DNA of 34,663 nt from Prevotella sp. (lineage in GTDB: Bacteria > Bacteroidota > Bacteroidia > Bacteroidales > Bacteroidaceae), in NCBI GenBank assembly GCA_017509155.1, contig JAFWQE010000163.1:1-34663 (forward strand), read 5' to 3'. The notes below the pieces were generated by a model. That model had not been told where the DNA came from. It ran no database searches and was given only the letters and a program-made list of their open reading frames with translations. The translations under genes and the position numbers were made by a program. The first letter of the stretch is position 1, and every line of letters starts with the position of its first letter. Shown here piece by piece: positions 14,614 to 22,254 of the stretch.

Positions 14614-16047
14614 TCAATCGTCCATCAGTTCTCTTGGATCAGTAATACGGCCTGTCACGGCAGCAGCCGCGGCCACCAACGGCGATGCCAGAATGGTGCG
14701 TGCACCAGGGCCTTGTCGTCCTTCGAAATTGCGGTTGCTTGTCGACACGCAATACTTGCCGGCAGGCACCTTGTCGTCGTTCATGGCAAGACAGGCCGAA
14801 CAACCTGGCTGACGGATTTCAAAACCAGCGTCGGCCAGCACCTTGTCGATGCCTTCTTCGCGCAACTGTCTGTCAACGGCCCATGAGCCAGGCACGAGCC
14901 AGGCAACCACATTCTCGGCTTTCTTCCTGCCTTTCACAATGGAGGCAAACATTCGGAAATCCTCTATACGACCATTCGTACAGGCACCGAGAAACACATA
15001 GTCAATCGCGTGGCCAAGCAGGCACTCGCCAGGTGAGAAACCCATGTAGCGGATTGATTTCTCAAAGCCAGCACGGCCTTTCTCTGCTATTTCGCTGGTC
15101 TCAGGAATACATTCACCGATGCTGATACCCATGCCGGGGTTGGTGCCGTAAGTGATACGAGGCTGAATGTCTGCTGCATCGAATGACAGCTCCTTGTCAA
15201 ATACGGCATCATCATCAGACCGTAGCGTCTTCCAGTAAGCTAGTGCTTTCTCCCATGCCTCACCCTTCGGAGCATATTCGCGGCCCTTGATGTAGGCAAA
15301 GGTTGTCTCGTCGGGAGCAATAAACCCGCCTCGTGCCCCCATCTCGATACTGAGGTTGCAAAGTGTCAGTCGTCCTTCCATGCTTAGCGCCCTGACGGCT
15401 TCTCCGGCATATTCCACGAAATAGCCGGTGGCACCGCTTGTTGTCAGTCTGGCCATCAGGAAGAGCGCCATGTCCTTTGCCGTGACTCCCTTGCCAAGTT
15501 TCCCGTTGATGCTGATGCGCATCGACTTTGGCTTCTGTTGTAAGATACATTGTGAGGCCAGAACCATTTCCACTTCAGAGGTGCCGATGCCAAAGGCCAC
15601 GGCTCCCATGGCACCATGCGTGCTGGTATGTGAGTCGCCACATACGATGGTCATGCCTGGCAGCGACAATCCTTTCTCGGGGCCTACCACGTGAATGATA
15701 CCGTTCGAAGGGTGCATCATTCCGAAATGCGTGAGGCCGAAGTCTTTGGCGTTCCTGCTGAGAGCATCCACCTGGTTTTTCGACACGGGGTCTTCGATAG
15801 GCTTGTCCTGATCGTGAGTCGGGGTATTGTGGTCTGGCATGCAGAATATCTGCTGAGGACGGAAACACCGAAGGCCTCTGTCACGCATTCCGTCAAAGGC
15901 CTGCGGACTTGTCACCTCATGACAGTATAATCGGTCGATATACAGCTGCGTGGGACCATCGTTTACTTTCTGCACGACATGCCTGTCCCATATCTTGTCG
16001 AAGAGGGTCTTCCCCACTCCATTGCTGGTAGAACTGTTGTTATTCAT
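14614..16047 (-). CDS. leuC: 3-isopropylmalate dehydratase large subunit
   Basis: Catalytic subunit carrying a 4Fe-4S cluster. The 477-residue protein shows the three cluster cysteines in FLGACTNGR (C356) and GCSACLAMN (C416, C419). Other family marks are [21 protein letters not shown] (near 69-77), and [26 protein letters not shown] (135-160). It follows leuA by 15 bases and precedes leuD by 22, so the three form a tight operon. Confidence 0.96.
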   Translation of the reverse strand: MNNNSSTSNGVGKTLFDKIWDRHVVQKVNDGPTQLYIDRLYCHEVTSPQAFDGMRDRGLRCFRPQQIFCMPDHNTPTHDQDKPIEDPVSKNQVDALSRNAKDFGLTHFGMMHPSNGIIHVVGPEKGLSLPGMTIVCGDSHTSTHGAMGAVAFGIGTSEVEMVLASQCILQQKPKSMRISINGKLGKGVTAKDMALFLMARLTTSGATGYFVEYAGEAVRALSMEGRLTLCNLSIEMGARGGFIAPDETTFAYIKGREYAPKGEAWEKALAYWKTLRSDDDAVFDKELSFDAADIQPRITYGTNPGMGISIGECIPETSEIAEKGRAGFEKSIRYMGFSPGECLLGHAIDYVFLGACTNGRIEDFRMFASIVKGRKKAENVVAWLVPGSWAVDRQLREEGIDKVLADAGFEIRQPGCSACLAMNDDKVPAGKYCVSTSNRNFEGRQGPGARTILASPLVAAAAAVTGRITDPRELMDD

Positions 16048-16062
16048 CTGTAGTATGTTTTG

Positions 16063-17559
16063 CTATTTGAACTTGTTGATACAGTCGATGTAGGCTTCCA
16101 CGCTGGCCGTCACAATGTCGGTGTTCGCACCGAATCCATAATAGAGCCCTCCGTCGTATTCCACCTGCATGTGCACCTTTCCCATGTCGTCAGAGCCTTT
16201 GGAAATGGCCTGAATGGTGAATTCCTTCAGTGTCATTTGCTTCAGTATGATTTTCTTCAGTGCCTTGATGGCGGCGTCAACAGGACCATTGCCGGTAGCG
16301 GCAGCCTCAAATTTCTGCCCGCTGATGTCGAGTCCGATGCTGGCGACGCTTCTCACGCCCATGCCTGTCGTCACCTGCAGGAAGTCGAGCTTCACGGCAT
16401 GGCTCTCTGACTGGTCGGCACCCGCCAGTGTCAGGATGTCCTCGTCGTGCACTTCTTTCTTGCGATCGGCCATTGCAAGGAATTTCTGATACACCTTGTC
16501 GAGTTTCTTCTCATCGTCCATTTTCACACCGAGCACTTCGAGTCTGTATTTCAGGGCTGCACGTCCCGAACGCGCTGTCAGCACGATGGAATTGTCGTCG
16601 AGCCCGATGTCTTTGGGATTGATGATTTCATAGGTCTGAACGTTCTTCAGCACACCGTCTTGATGGATTCCGCTGCTATGTGCAAAGGCATTTCGACCCA
16701 CGATGGCTTTGTTGGGCTGAACGGGCATGTTCATCAATCCCGACACCATGCGGCTCGTTGAATATATCTTTGACGTATTGATGTTCGTGTCAATGTTGAG
16801 ACCGCGGTGGCATTTCATGATCATGGCAATCTCTTCGAGAGAAGTGTTGCCAGCACGCTCGCCAATGCCGTTGATGGTTACTTCCACCTGTCGTGCTCCG
16901 TTGATGACGCCCGTTAGCGTATTGGCTGTTGCCATGCCCAGGTCGTTGTGGCAATGTGTGGAGATAATGGCTTTGTCAATGCCGTCTACATGTTCCATCA
17001 GATACTTGATCTTTGCACCGTATTCCTCTGGCAGACAGTAGCCCGTCGTGTCGGGAATGTTGACCACCGTGGCACCTGCCTTAATGACAGCCTCTATCAC
17101 ACGGGCCAGGTATTCGTTGTCGGTGCGTCCGGCATCTTCGGCATAGAACTCCACGTCTTCCACATGTTTCTTGGCATATTTTACGGCTGCCACTGCCCTT
17201 TCGATGATTTCCTCACGCGTAGAGCCGAACTTATACTTGATGTGCATGTCGCTGGTGCCGATACCTGTGTGTATGCGCTTGCGCTTGGCATACTGCAACG
17301 ACTCGGCAGCCACGTCGATGTCTTTCTCAACCGCTCGTGTCAGTGCGCAGATGGTGGGCCATGTAACGGCCTTCGAGATTTCAATCACTGAGTTGTAGTC
17401 GCCAGGACTGCTGATGGGGAAACCCGCCTCAATAACGTCTACGCCCAACATCTCGAGTTGTTTTGCTACCTGAATTTTCTCCACCGTATTCAGCTGACAG
17501 CCTGGAACCTGTTCGCCGTCGCGAAGTGTCGTGTCGAAAATAAACAATCTGTCATTCAT
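16063..17559 (-). CDS. leuA: 2-isopropylmalate synthase
   Basis: Condenses acetyl-CoA with 2-ketoisovalerate, the committed step of leucine synthesis. The 498-residue protein has [16 protein letters not shown] near the N-terminus, [16 protein letters not shown] (metal His pair, near 205), [15 protein letters not shown]-type signature ([12 protein letters not shown]), and a C-terminal regulatory domain from about residue 385 that normally binds leucine. It is the first structural gene of the operon. Its roughly 230-base leader holds a putative leader peptide and attenuator, so it is likely controlled at transcription elongation as well as by feedback inhibition. Confidence 0.96.
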   Translation of the reverse strand: MNDRLFIFDTTLRDGEQVPGCQLNTVEKIQVAKQLEMLGVDVIEAGFPISSPGDYNSVIEISKAVTWPTICALTRAVEKDIDVAAESLQYAKRKRIHTGIGTSDMHIKYKFGSTREEIIERAVAAVKYAKKHVEDVEFYAEDAGRTDNEYLARVIEAVIKAGATVVNIPDTTGYCLPEEYGAKIKYLMEHVDGIDKAIISTHCHNDLGMATANTLTGVINGARQVEVTINGIGERAGNTSLEEIAMIMKCHRGLNIDTNINTSKIYSTSRMVSGLMNMPVQPNKAIVGRNAFAHSSGIHQDGVLKNVQTYEIINPKDIGLDDNSIVLTARSGRAALKYRLEVLGVKMDDEKKLDKVYQKFLAMADRKKEVHDEDILTLAGADQSESHAVKLDFLQVTTGMGVRSVASIGLDISGQKFEAAATGNGPVDAAIKALKKIILKQMTLKEFTIQAISKGSDDMGKVHMQVEYDGGLYYGFGANTDIVTASVEAYIDCINKFK

Positions 17560-17610
17560 TTTTCTTGTCTTTTATATTTGTTGTTCATTTATTCCTTTTC
17601 ATGCATCAAT

Positions 17611-17651
17611 AAAACAGAAAAACCTTTCACACCCGGAAGTGGAAAGGTTTT
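17611..17651 (-). terminator. Attenuator terminator in the leuA leader
   Basis: On the minus strand AAAACCTTTC (17642-17651) pairs with GAAAGGTTTT (17619-17628) around a 13-base loop, followed by TCTGTTTT. It ends about 50 bases before the leuA ATG. Its 5' arm and loop (17632-17647) can instead pair with the end of the leader-peptide frame (17695-17710): GGAAGTGAAAAGG against CCTTTCCACTTCC, one mismatch in 13. Outer complementary segments (AAACAGA/TCTGTTT and CATGCATC/GATGCATG) can lengthen the hairpin. Confidence 0.75.
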
Positions 17652-17685
17652 GTATTCTGTTTGACGATGCATGCAAGCACCTTAG

Positions 17686-17766
17686 TTATATATACGCCTT
17701 TTCACTTCCGCCTGCGCCATGCAGTCGAATAATCAGAGTGGCAATATATAGGCTGAGGTTTCTCAT
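17686..17766 (-). CDS. leuL: Putative leu operon leader peptide, 26 residues
   Basis: A 26-codon frame on the minus strand, ATG at 17766 to TAA at 17686, 30 bases after the promoter box. It begins MRNLSLYIATLIIRLH and contains four Leu codons (4, 6, 11, 15) and four Ile codons (8, 12, 13, 26), no Val. The last codons (GGC GGA AGT GAA AAG GCG) hold the sequence that can pair with the terminator's 5' arm. This is the classical layout for ribosome-mediated attenuation: stalling for Leu or Ile in the first half would free the antiterminator. Translation of the peptide is inferred, not shown. Confidence 0.7.
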   Translation of the reverse strand: MRNLSLYIATLIIRLHGAGGSEKAYI

Positions 17767-17795
17767 GCTTTATTCTTTTTACCTTATTTCGACTG

Positions 17796-17827
17796 CAAAG
17801 GTATCAATAAAAACGCAAACAGACAAA
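17796..17827 (-). promoter_or_regulatory. Promoter of the leu operon
   Basis: On the minus strand: TTTG (17824-17827), 20-base spacer, TACCTTTG (17796-17803). Transcription should start near 17790, giving a leader of about 230 bases before leuA. Confidence 0.8.
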
Positions 17828-17904
17828 CAATTTGAAAGAAAAATTAGAATTTTCATAACAAAACATCGCGTTTGTCTGCGTTTTGATGATAAATTCTGCC
17901 TGTT

Positions 17905-18519
17905 TCACTCGATATTCTTCAAATGGGGCAAGGTGATGTGGTATTTCACGGCGAGTATCCTGACGATGACGACGGTAAGGAAGGCCATGATGGCGGTGAA
18001 CTCATACCTAAGGTCGAAGAGCGAAGTGCATACATGGAAGACAATTCCTCCCGCTATGCAGGCCATGGCATAGATTTCTTTTCTGAAGATGAGCGGTACC
18101 TCGTTGATGAGCACGTCGCGCATCACACCGCCCGCGGCACCAGTAATACACCCCATGATGATGGCCACCCAGAAAGGTTGTCCGCAGATGAGCGCCTTCT
18201 GAATGCCGGCAACAGTGAACAGGCCGAGACCGAGAGTGTCGAAGATGAACCAGGTGTTGTTAAGCCTCACAAGGTGTTTTTTGAAGATAATGACAATGAT
18301 GAGTGCCACGCCCGTACATAATATATATATAGGGTTTGTCATCCAGAACGGCGTGAGCCCAAGCATCATGTCACGCAGTGTTCCGCCACCGATGGCAGTA
18401 GACAGTCCCACCACATAGCCTCCAAACCAGTCGAACTGCTTGGCCGCAGCAAGTCGGATGCCGGAGATGGCAAAGGCCAACGTTCCGACGAATTCTATAA
18501 TCAACTGTATTGTATCCAC
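17905..18519 (-). CDS. TRIC-family (UPF0126) membrane channel protein
   Basis: 204-residue integral membrane protein with about seven hydrophobic segments and an internal duplication. The two copies of the family motif are visible: LSTAIGGGTLRDMML near residue 40-54 and ITGAAGGVMRDVLINEVPLI near 125-145. Bacterial members are homologues of eukaryotic trimeric intracellular cation channels; some have also been linked to amino-acid transport, so the physiological solute here is open. It lies downstream of rarA on the same strand after a 101-base gap and has no clear promoter of its own. Confidence 0.88.
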   Translation of the reverse strand: MDTIQLIIEFVGTLAFAISGIRLAAAKQFDWFGGYVVGLSTAIGGGTLRDMMLGLTPFWMTNPIYILCTGVALIIVIIFKKHLVRLNNTWFIFDTLGLGLFTVAGIQKALICGQPFWVAIIMGCITGAAGGVMRDVLINEVPLIFRKEIYAMACIAGGIVFHVCTSLFDLRYEFTAIMAFLTVVIVRILAVKYHITLPHLKNIE

Positions 18520-18531
18520 CGAATAAATTTA

Positions 18532-18619
18532 CTATTTGACGATTTACGATTGACGGTATATTTTCGATTTGACTATTCTATCCACAGAAGCACTTCCTCG
18601 TCCCCTTAGGGGTCGGGGT
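18532..18619. repeat. Intergenic spacer with GATTTACGATTGAC-type text and GC-rich hairpin
   Basis: Between the TRIC and rarA genes are a TTGACGATTTACGATTGACG segment and, abutting the rarA stop codon, CCCCTTAGGGG within GTCCCCTTAGGGGTCGGGG (about 18600-18618). The hairpin belongs to the GC-rich family also seen at 427, 1771 and 1942. There is no U-tract, so a terminator role is uncertain. Confidence 0.4.
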
Positions 18620-18620
18620 G

Positions 18621-19898
18621 TTACTGGTCTTTATACCTCTCACCCCAGCATCTCACCATCTGCTGGTAAAGTTTCTCTTCCGATGGCGTATGTTGAGCGT
18701 GCCAGAACCTGGCCTGCGTGATGTCGTCGGGCAGGAACTGCTGTTCAACAAAGTTGCCGGGATAGTCGTGCGCATACTTATATCCGTCAGCATAGCCGAG
18801 TTGCGCCATCAGCTGTGTGGGAGCATTGCGCAGGTGGAGCGGCACAGGCAGATTACCCGTTTTCTTAACCGTTTCCAGCGCGTTGGCGATGCCCATATAG
18901 GCAGAATTGCTCTTGGGACTGGCAGCCAGATAGACGGCACACTCTGCCAAAGGTATGCGTGCCTCGGGCCATCCCGTCTTCTGGGCAGCGTCGAAAGCAG
19001 CGTTAGCCAACAACAGCGCATTGGGATTGGCCAGCCCTATGTCCTCTGCCGCACTGATGACCAGACGGCGGGCAATGAACAACGGGTCTTCGCCACCTTC
19101 TATCATACGGGCCATCCAGTAGAGAGCGGCATCGGGATCGGAACCGCGTATGCTCTTGATAAACGCAGAGATGATGTCGTAGTGCATCTCGCCGTCCTTG
19201 TCGTAGGCCAGCGGGTTCTGCTGCAGTCGCTCTTCCACTACCTCATTGTTGATGACCACCTCATCAGAATCATCAGCCTCCACCACGAGTTCCAAGATGT
19301 TCAGCAGCTTACGCGCGTCGCCGCCACTATAACGAAGAATAGCGCTCGTTTCTTCGAGGCGTATGTTTCGCTTGCTTAGTTCCGTATCTTCATGAACAGC
19401 TCGTTCAAGCAATTGAAGCAAGTCATTGGAATCCAATGACTTCAGAACATAGAGTTGACAACGGCTGAGCAGTGGTCTAATGACCTCAAACGATGGATTT
19501 TCAGTGGTGGCACCGATGAGCGTAATGATGCCCTTCTCCACGGCACCAAGCAGAGAATCCTGCTGACTCTTGCTGAACCGATGTATCTCGTCGATGAAGA
19601 GAATGGGGTTGGCACTGTTGAAGAAACGACCGTTGCGGGCCTTCTCAATGACGTCGCGCACGTCTTTCACGCCACTTGTCACTGCACTCAGCGTGTAGAA
19701 CGGACATTCCAGCTTGTTGGCGATAATCTGCGCCAACGTCGTCTTACCTACACCGGGAGGCCCCCATAGGATAAACGAGGCTATGTGTCCTGACTCAATC
19801 ATTCGACGCAGCACCGCACCGGGACCGACGAGGTGACGCTGGCCGATGTATTCGTCGAGCGTCCGAGGTCTCATTCTTTCAGCTAATGGTTGTGGCAT
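18621..19898 (-). CDS. rarA: Replication-associated recombination protein RarA/MgsA (AAA+ ATPase)
   Basis: 425-residue AAA+ protein acting at stalled or collapsed replication forks. Walker A is GPPGVGKTT (46-54), Walker B LFIDEIHRF (D103, E104), sensor 1 GATTENPSFEV; the C-terminal MgsA-type part includes DIISAFIKSIRGSDPDAALYW, YWMARMIEGGEDP and the end motif GERYKDQ. The ATG at 19898 gives the standard MPQPLAERMRPRTLDEYIGQ start; longer frames upstream are not needed. A -7 box lies 22 bases before it. It is divergent from the amidase gene. Confidence 0.95.
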   Translation of the reverse strand: MPQPLAERMRPRTLDEYIGQRHLVGPGAVLRRMIESGHIASFILWGPPGVGKTTLAQIIANKLECPFYTLSAVTSGVKDVRDVIEKARNGRFFNSANPILFIDEIHRFSKSQQDSLLGAVEKGIITLIGATTENPSFEVIRPLLSRCQLYVLKSLDSNDLLQLLERAVHEDTELSKRNIRLEETSAILRYSGGDARKLLNILELVVEADDSDEVVINNEVVEERLQQNPLAYDKDGEMHYDIISAFIKSIRGSDPDAALYWMARMIEGGEDPLFIARRLVISAAEDIGLANPNALLLANAAFDAAQKTGWPEARIPLAECAVYLAASPKSNSAYMGIANALETVKKTGNLPVPLHLRNAPTQLMAQLGYADGYKYAHDYPGNFVEQQFLPDDITQARFWHAQHTPSEEKLYQQMVRCWGERYKDQ

Positions 19899-19920
19899 GT
19901 CTCTTCTTTCTTTTGGTGCA

Positions 19921-19928
19921 CAAAGATA
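19921..19928 (-). promoter_or_regulatory. -7 promoter box of rarA
   Basis: TATCTTTG on the minus strand, exact TAnnTTTG; the -33 region is T-rich without a clear TTTG. Confidence 0.6.
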
Positions 19929-20001
19929 GACAATAAAATCTGAATAATGAAAACGAAAAAGAAAAAAAGTCCGCATGATGGAAAAAAAAACAGAGAAATG
20001 C

Positions 20002-20031
20002 TTGCAAATCAGATTAAATGTGTTAATTTTG
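20002..20031 (+). promoter_or_regulatory. Promoter of the omega-amidase-like gene
   Basis: TTG (20002-20004), 19-base spacer, TAATTTTG (20024-20031), exact TAnnTTTG, 64 bases before the ATG. Confidence 0.6.
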
Positions 20032-20095
20032 CCCACGGAATCACATTCCGCACCATCATACGAACCCAAATAGAGCAAGATAAATATTATAAATA

Positions 20096-20875
20096 ATGAG
20101 AATAGCGCTTTTGCAGACAAACATCTCGTGGATGGACGAAGCGTCGAACATGATGGCTGCGGCCGCCATGATGGACAAGGCAGGCAACACTGACCTCTAT
20201 GTGCTTCCCGAAATGTGGTCTACGGGGTTCGTCACCGATGTAGAAGAGGCACGAAGGCTTTCGTCGGCGACCCACGACCAGAGCACGGCGCTCGCCTGGA
20301 TGAAGGAACAGTCTCGAAACCGCAATGCTGCCGTCTGTGGAAGCCTGGCCGTCAGGAACGAAGAAGGCAAGATGGTCAACCGACACTACTTTGTGCAGCC
20401 CGACGGGAAAAGCGCGTTCTATGACAAGCGCCATCTGTTCAGGATGGGAGGCGAAGACAAAGCCTATAGTTGTGGCACACGGCCTTGTGTTGTACCCTTC
20501 AGAGGTGTGCGTTTCATGCTCTCCACCTGCTACGACCTGCGCTTTCCCGTGTGGCTGAGAAACACCAGCGCCTACGACGTGCTGCTCTGCGTTGCCAACT
20601 GGCCCGAAAGCCGGCAGCATGTATGGGAAACACTCCTGAAGGCCCGCGCCATCGAGAACCAATGCTTTGTGGCCGGATGCAACAGGACGGGCGACGACAC
20701 CGCCTGCCACTATGGCGGAAAAAGCATGGTGATAGACGCTAGGGGTAAAATAATTGCCGACGCCGGTTCCACAGACAATGCTGTGGTGGCCTGCGACATC
20801 AACATGGAACAGCTGAGCAGTTTCAGAAGCAAATTCCCCGTGCTCAATGACAGAGATGAGTTTGAAATCATTTGA
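20096..20875 (+). CDS. Nitrilase-superfamily carbon-nitrogen hydrolase, omega-amidase-like (YafV/Nit2)
   Basis: 259-residue cytosolic amidase. The catalytic triad is E39 in LYVLPEMWSTGF, K110 in FYDKRHLF and C144 in STCYDLRFPVW; this spacing and the PEMW and YDLRFP text fit the omega-amidase branch that hydrolyses 2-oxoglutaramate or 2-oxosuccinamate in metabolite repair. It is the first gene of a plus-strand pair, 46 bases before an unrecognised acidic protein. Other superfamily amidases remain possible. Confidence 0.88.
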   Translation: MRIALLQTNISWMDEASNMMAAAAMMDKAGNTDLYVLPEMWSTGFVTDVEEARRLSSATHDQSTALAWMKEQSRNRNAAVCGSLAVRNEEGKMVNRHYFVQPDGKSAFYDKRHLFRMGGEDKAYSCGTRPCVVPFRGVRFMLSTCYDLRFPVWLRNTSAYDVLLCVANWPESRQHVWETLLKARAIENQCFVAGCNRTGDDTACHYGGKSMVIDARGKIIADAGSTDNAVVACDINMEQLSSFRSKFPVLNDRDEFEII

Positions 20876-20921
20876 ATTCAACAATACTTAAGAAGAGAAA
20901 CCAAAAAACAACAATAGAAAG

Positions 20922-21722
20922 ATGAAAGAAACGAACAAGAAAGCAGTAAACCTGAAGAGCCTGAACAAGAGCAATGTCTGGGACATACAGGAGAACGACG
21001 TGTTCCGCCTGTGGGAAGCGGCCGAGAAAGACGCCGAATTGAAGGAAAACATGCGCCACTACGCAGAGATACTGCGCTCAGCTTTCGACATCGAAGAAGT
21101 GAAAGTCGACAAGCCCGAGGTTATCAAGAAGTACGAGGCACGTGGCTTCAAGGTCGGACAGGTGCGCGTCGATGAGAACACAAAGAAGAAATGGGCCGTG
21201 AAGAAACACCCCATCACACGTGTCACCGACCTCACCTACGAGAACATCCGCCACATTTCAGCTGCCAAGCTAATGGAAGTCATCGACCGCAATTTCGGCG
21301 GAGGATGGGACAGTCTCTCGCAGAGCATCCAGGACATCATCCAGAGTGGGTTCGACATCAGCACCACCACACTGCCCAAAGACCGCCTGCACAATCCCGG
21401 TGGCATGTATGAGAAGAAGGTTGCCGACGGCTTCGAAGTGCTCGAGATAGAGAAAGGACTGTGGGTGGAAGCCATCTTCGCAAAAGTGAAGCCCATAGTG
21501 GAAAGACCCAGAATGAAGCTGGGAATCGATGACGAAGAAGAAGTCGACAAGGACTACGAAGACGAGGACGTTGAAATCGAAGACCACTACAACGACGTCG
21601 ATGAGGACGATGACTACGACGAAGACAAGCTGACCGAAGAGAGCTATCGCACTACCATCGACGAGAATCCTGAAGACCTCGACCTCGAGGCTGCCGAAGT
21701 GGCCGACGACGATGACTATTGA
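20922..21722 (+). CDS. Unrecognised protein with acidic C-terminal tail
   Basis: 266-residue soluble protein I do not recognise. Residues 1-95 are charged and probably helical (VWDIQENDVFRLWEAAEKDAEL; then YEARGFKVGQVRVDENTKKKWAVKKH). Residues 95-195 look like a folded domain with Trp- and Gly-containing segments (RNFGGGWDSLSQSIQDII, LHNPGGMYEKKVADGFEVLEI). From about residue 203 the protein is almost all Asp/Glu with scattered Tyr, ending DDDDY. Such tails occur in nucleic-acid-associated proteins as DNA or RNA mimics, but no function should be assigned. It precedes rpsA and is followed by its own terminator. No signal or membrane segment. Confidence 0.75.
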   Translation: MKETNKKAVNLKSLNKSNVWDIQENDVFRLWEAAEKDAELKENMRHYAEILRSAFDIEEVKVDKPEVIKKYEARGFKVGQVRVDENTKKKWAVKKHPITRVTDLTYENIRHISAAKLMEVIDRNFGGGWDSLSQSIQDIIQSGFDISTTTLPKDRLHNPGGMYEKKVADGFEVLEIEKGLWVEAIFAKVKPIVERPRMKLGIDDEEEVDKDYEDEDVEIEDHYNDVDEDDDYDEDKLTEESYRTTIDENPEDLDLEAAEVADDDDY

Positions 21723-21759
21723 TCTTCAAGAAGAAAGAAAAAGCTAACAATGCTTTTCG

Positions 21760-21788
21760 AGCCCTGTGACACCACCACAGGGCTTTTC
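21760..21788 (+). terminator. Intrinsic terminator after the acidic-tail gene
   Basis: AGCCCTGTG (21760-21768) pairs perfectly with CACAGGGCT (21776-21784), seven-base loop, followed by TTTC. Confidence 0.8.
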
Positions 21789-21789
21789 T

Positions 21790-22158
21790 CGTAACCCCTG
21801 GGGGCTCGGTCAATCATCGTGTCTATGCCGAGAGCTGCATCAGCCAAGAAGAAATCATTCAGCGCAAAAGAGAAACCCGAGTCTGTCCGTGTTGGTCCGC
21901 GACAAGATAAAAGCCGACAAAGATAAAAAAAGACGGCAGAAAAAAGCAGTTTATTTGCCAACAAAACGTAGTTTATTTGGCATTTTTTTTACCACGGACT
22001 AGCACGGACTAAATCGGACTTTCCTTTTCGCTCTTCTCTTGGTTAGAAACAAAGCATCGGCAAGACACTGACTGTTAAATAGTCTTTTTAAACTTATAAA
22101 AAAGTATAATTCTTTGGTTGTAAAAGAAAGCCAGCATGCAGATGTGAGGAATTTTGTT
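21790..22158. other. Long intergenic region upstream of rpsA with repeats
   Basis: No convincing gene. It holds an inverted pair of GTCCGTG/CACGGAC-type tandem repeats (21880-21901 and 21991-22020) and, between them, two direct copies of AGTTTATTTGsCA (21948-21960 and 21970-21982) spaced 22 bp apart. The rest is AT-rich. Confidence 0.55.
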
Positions 22159-22166
22159 TACCTTTG
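22159..22166 (+). promoter_or_regulatory. -7 promoter box of rpsA
   Basis: TACCTTTG, exact TAnnTTTG, 88 bases before the ATG. The leader contains GTGCGCAC-type pairing and a very AT-rich stretch directly before the start codon, with no Shine-Dalgarno sequence. Confidence 0.6.
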
Positions 22167-22254
22167 CAGCCGCTTTTTGTGCGCACGCGCATATATAAGC
22201 AATGTATTCACATAAAGTCTAACTTTATTATTTACAATTTTTTATTAATTATTT

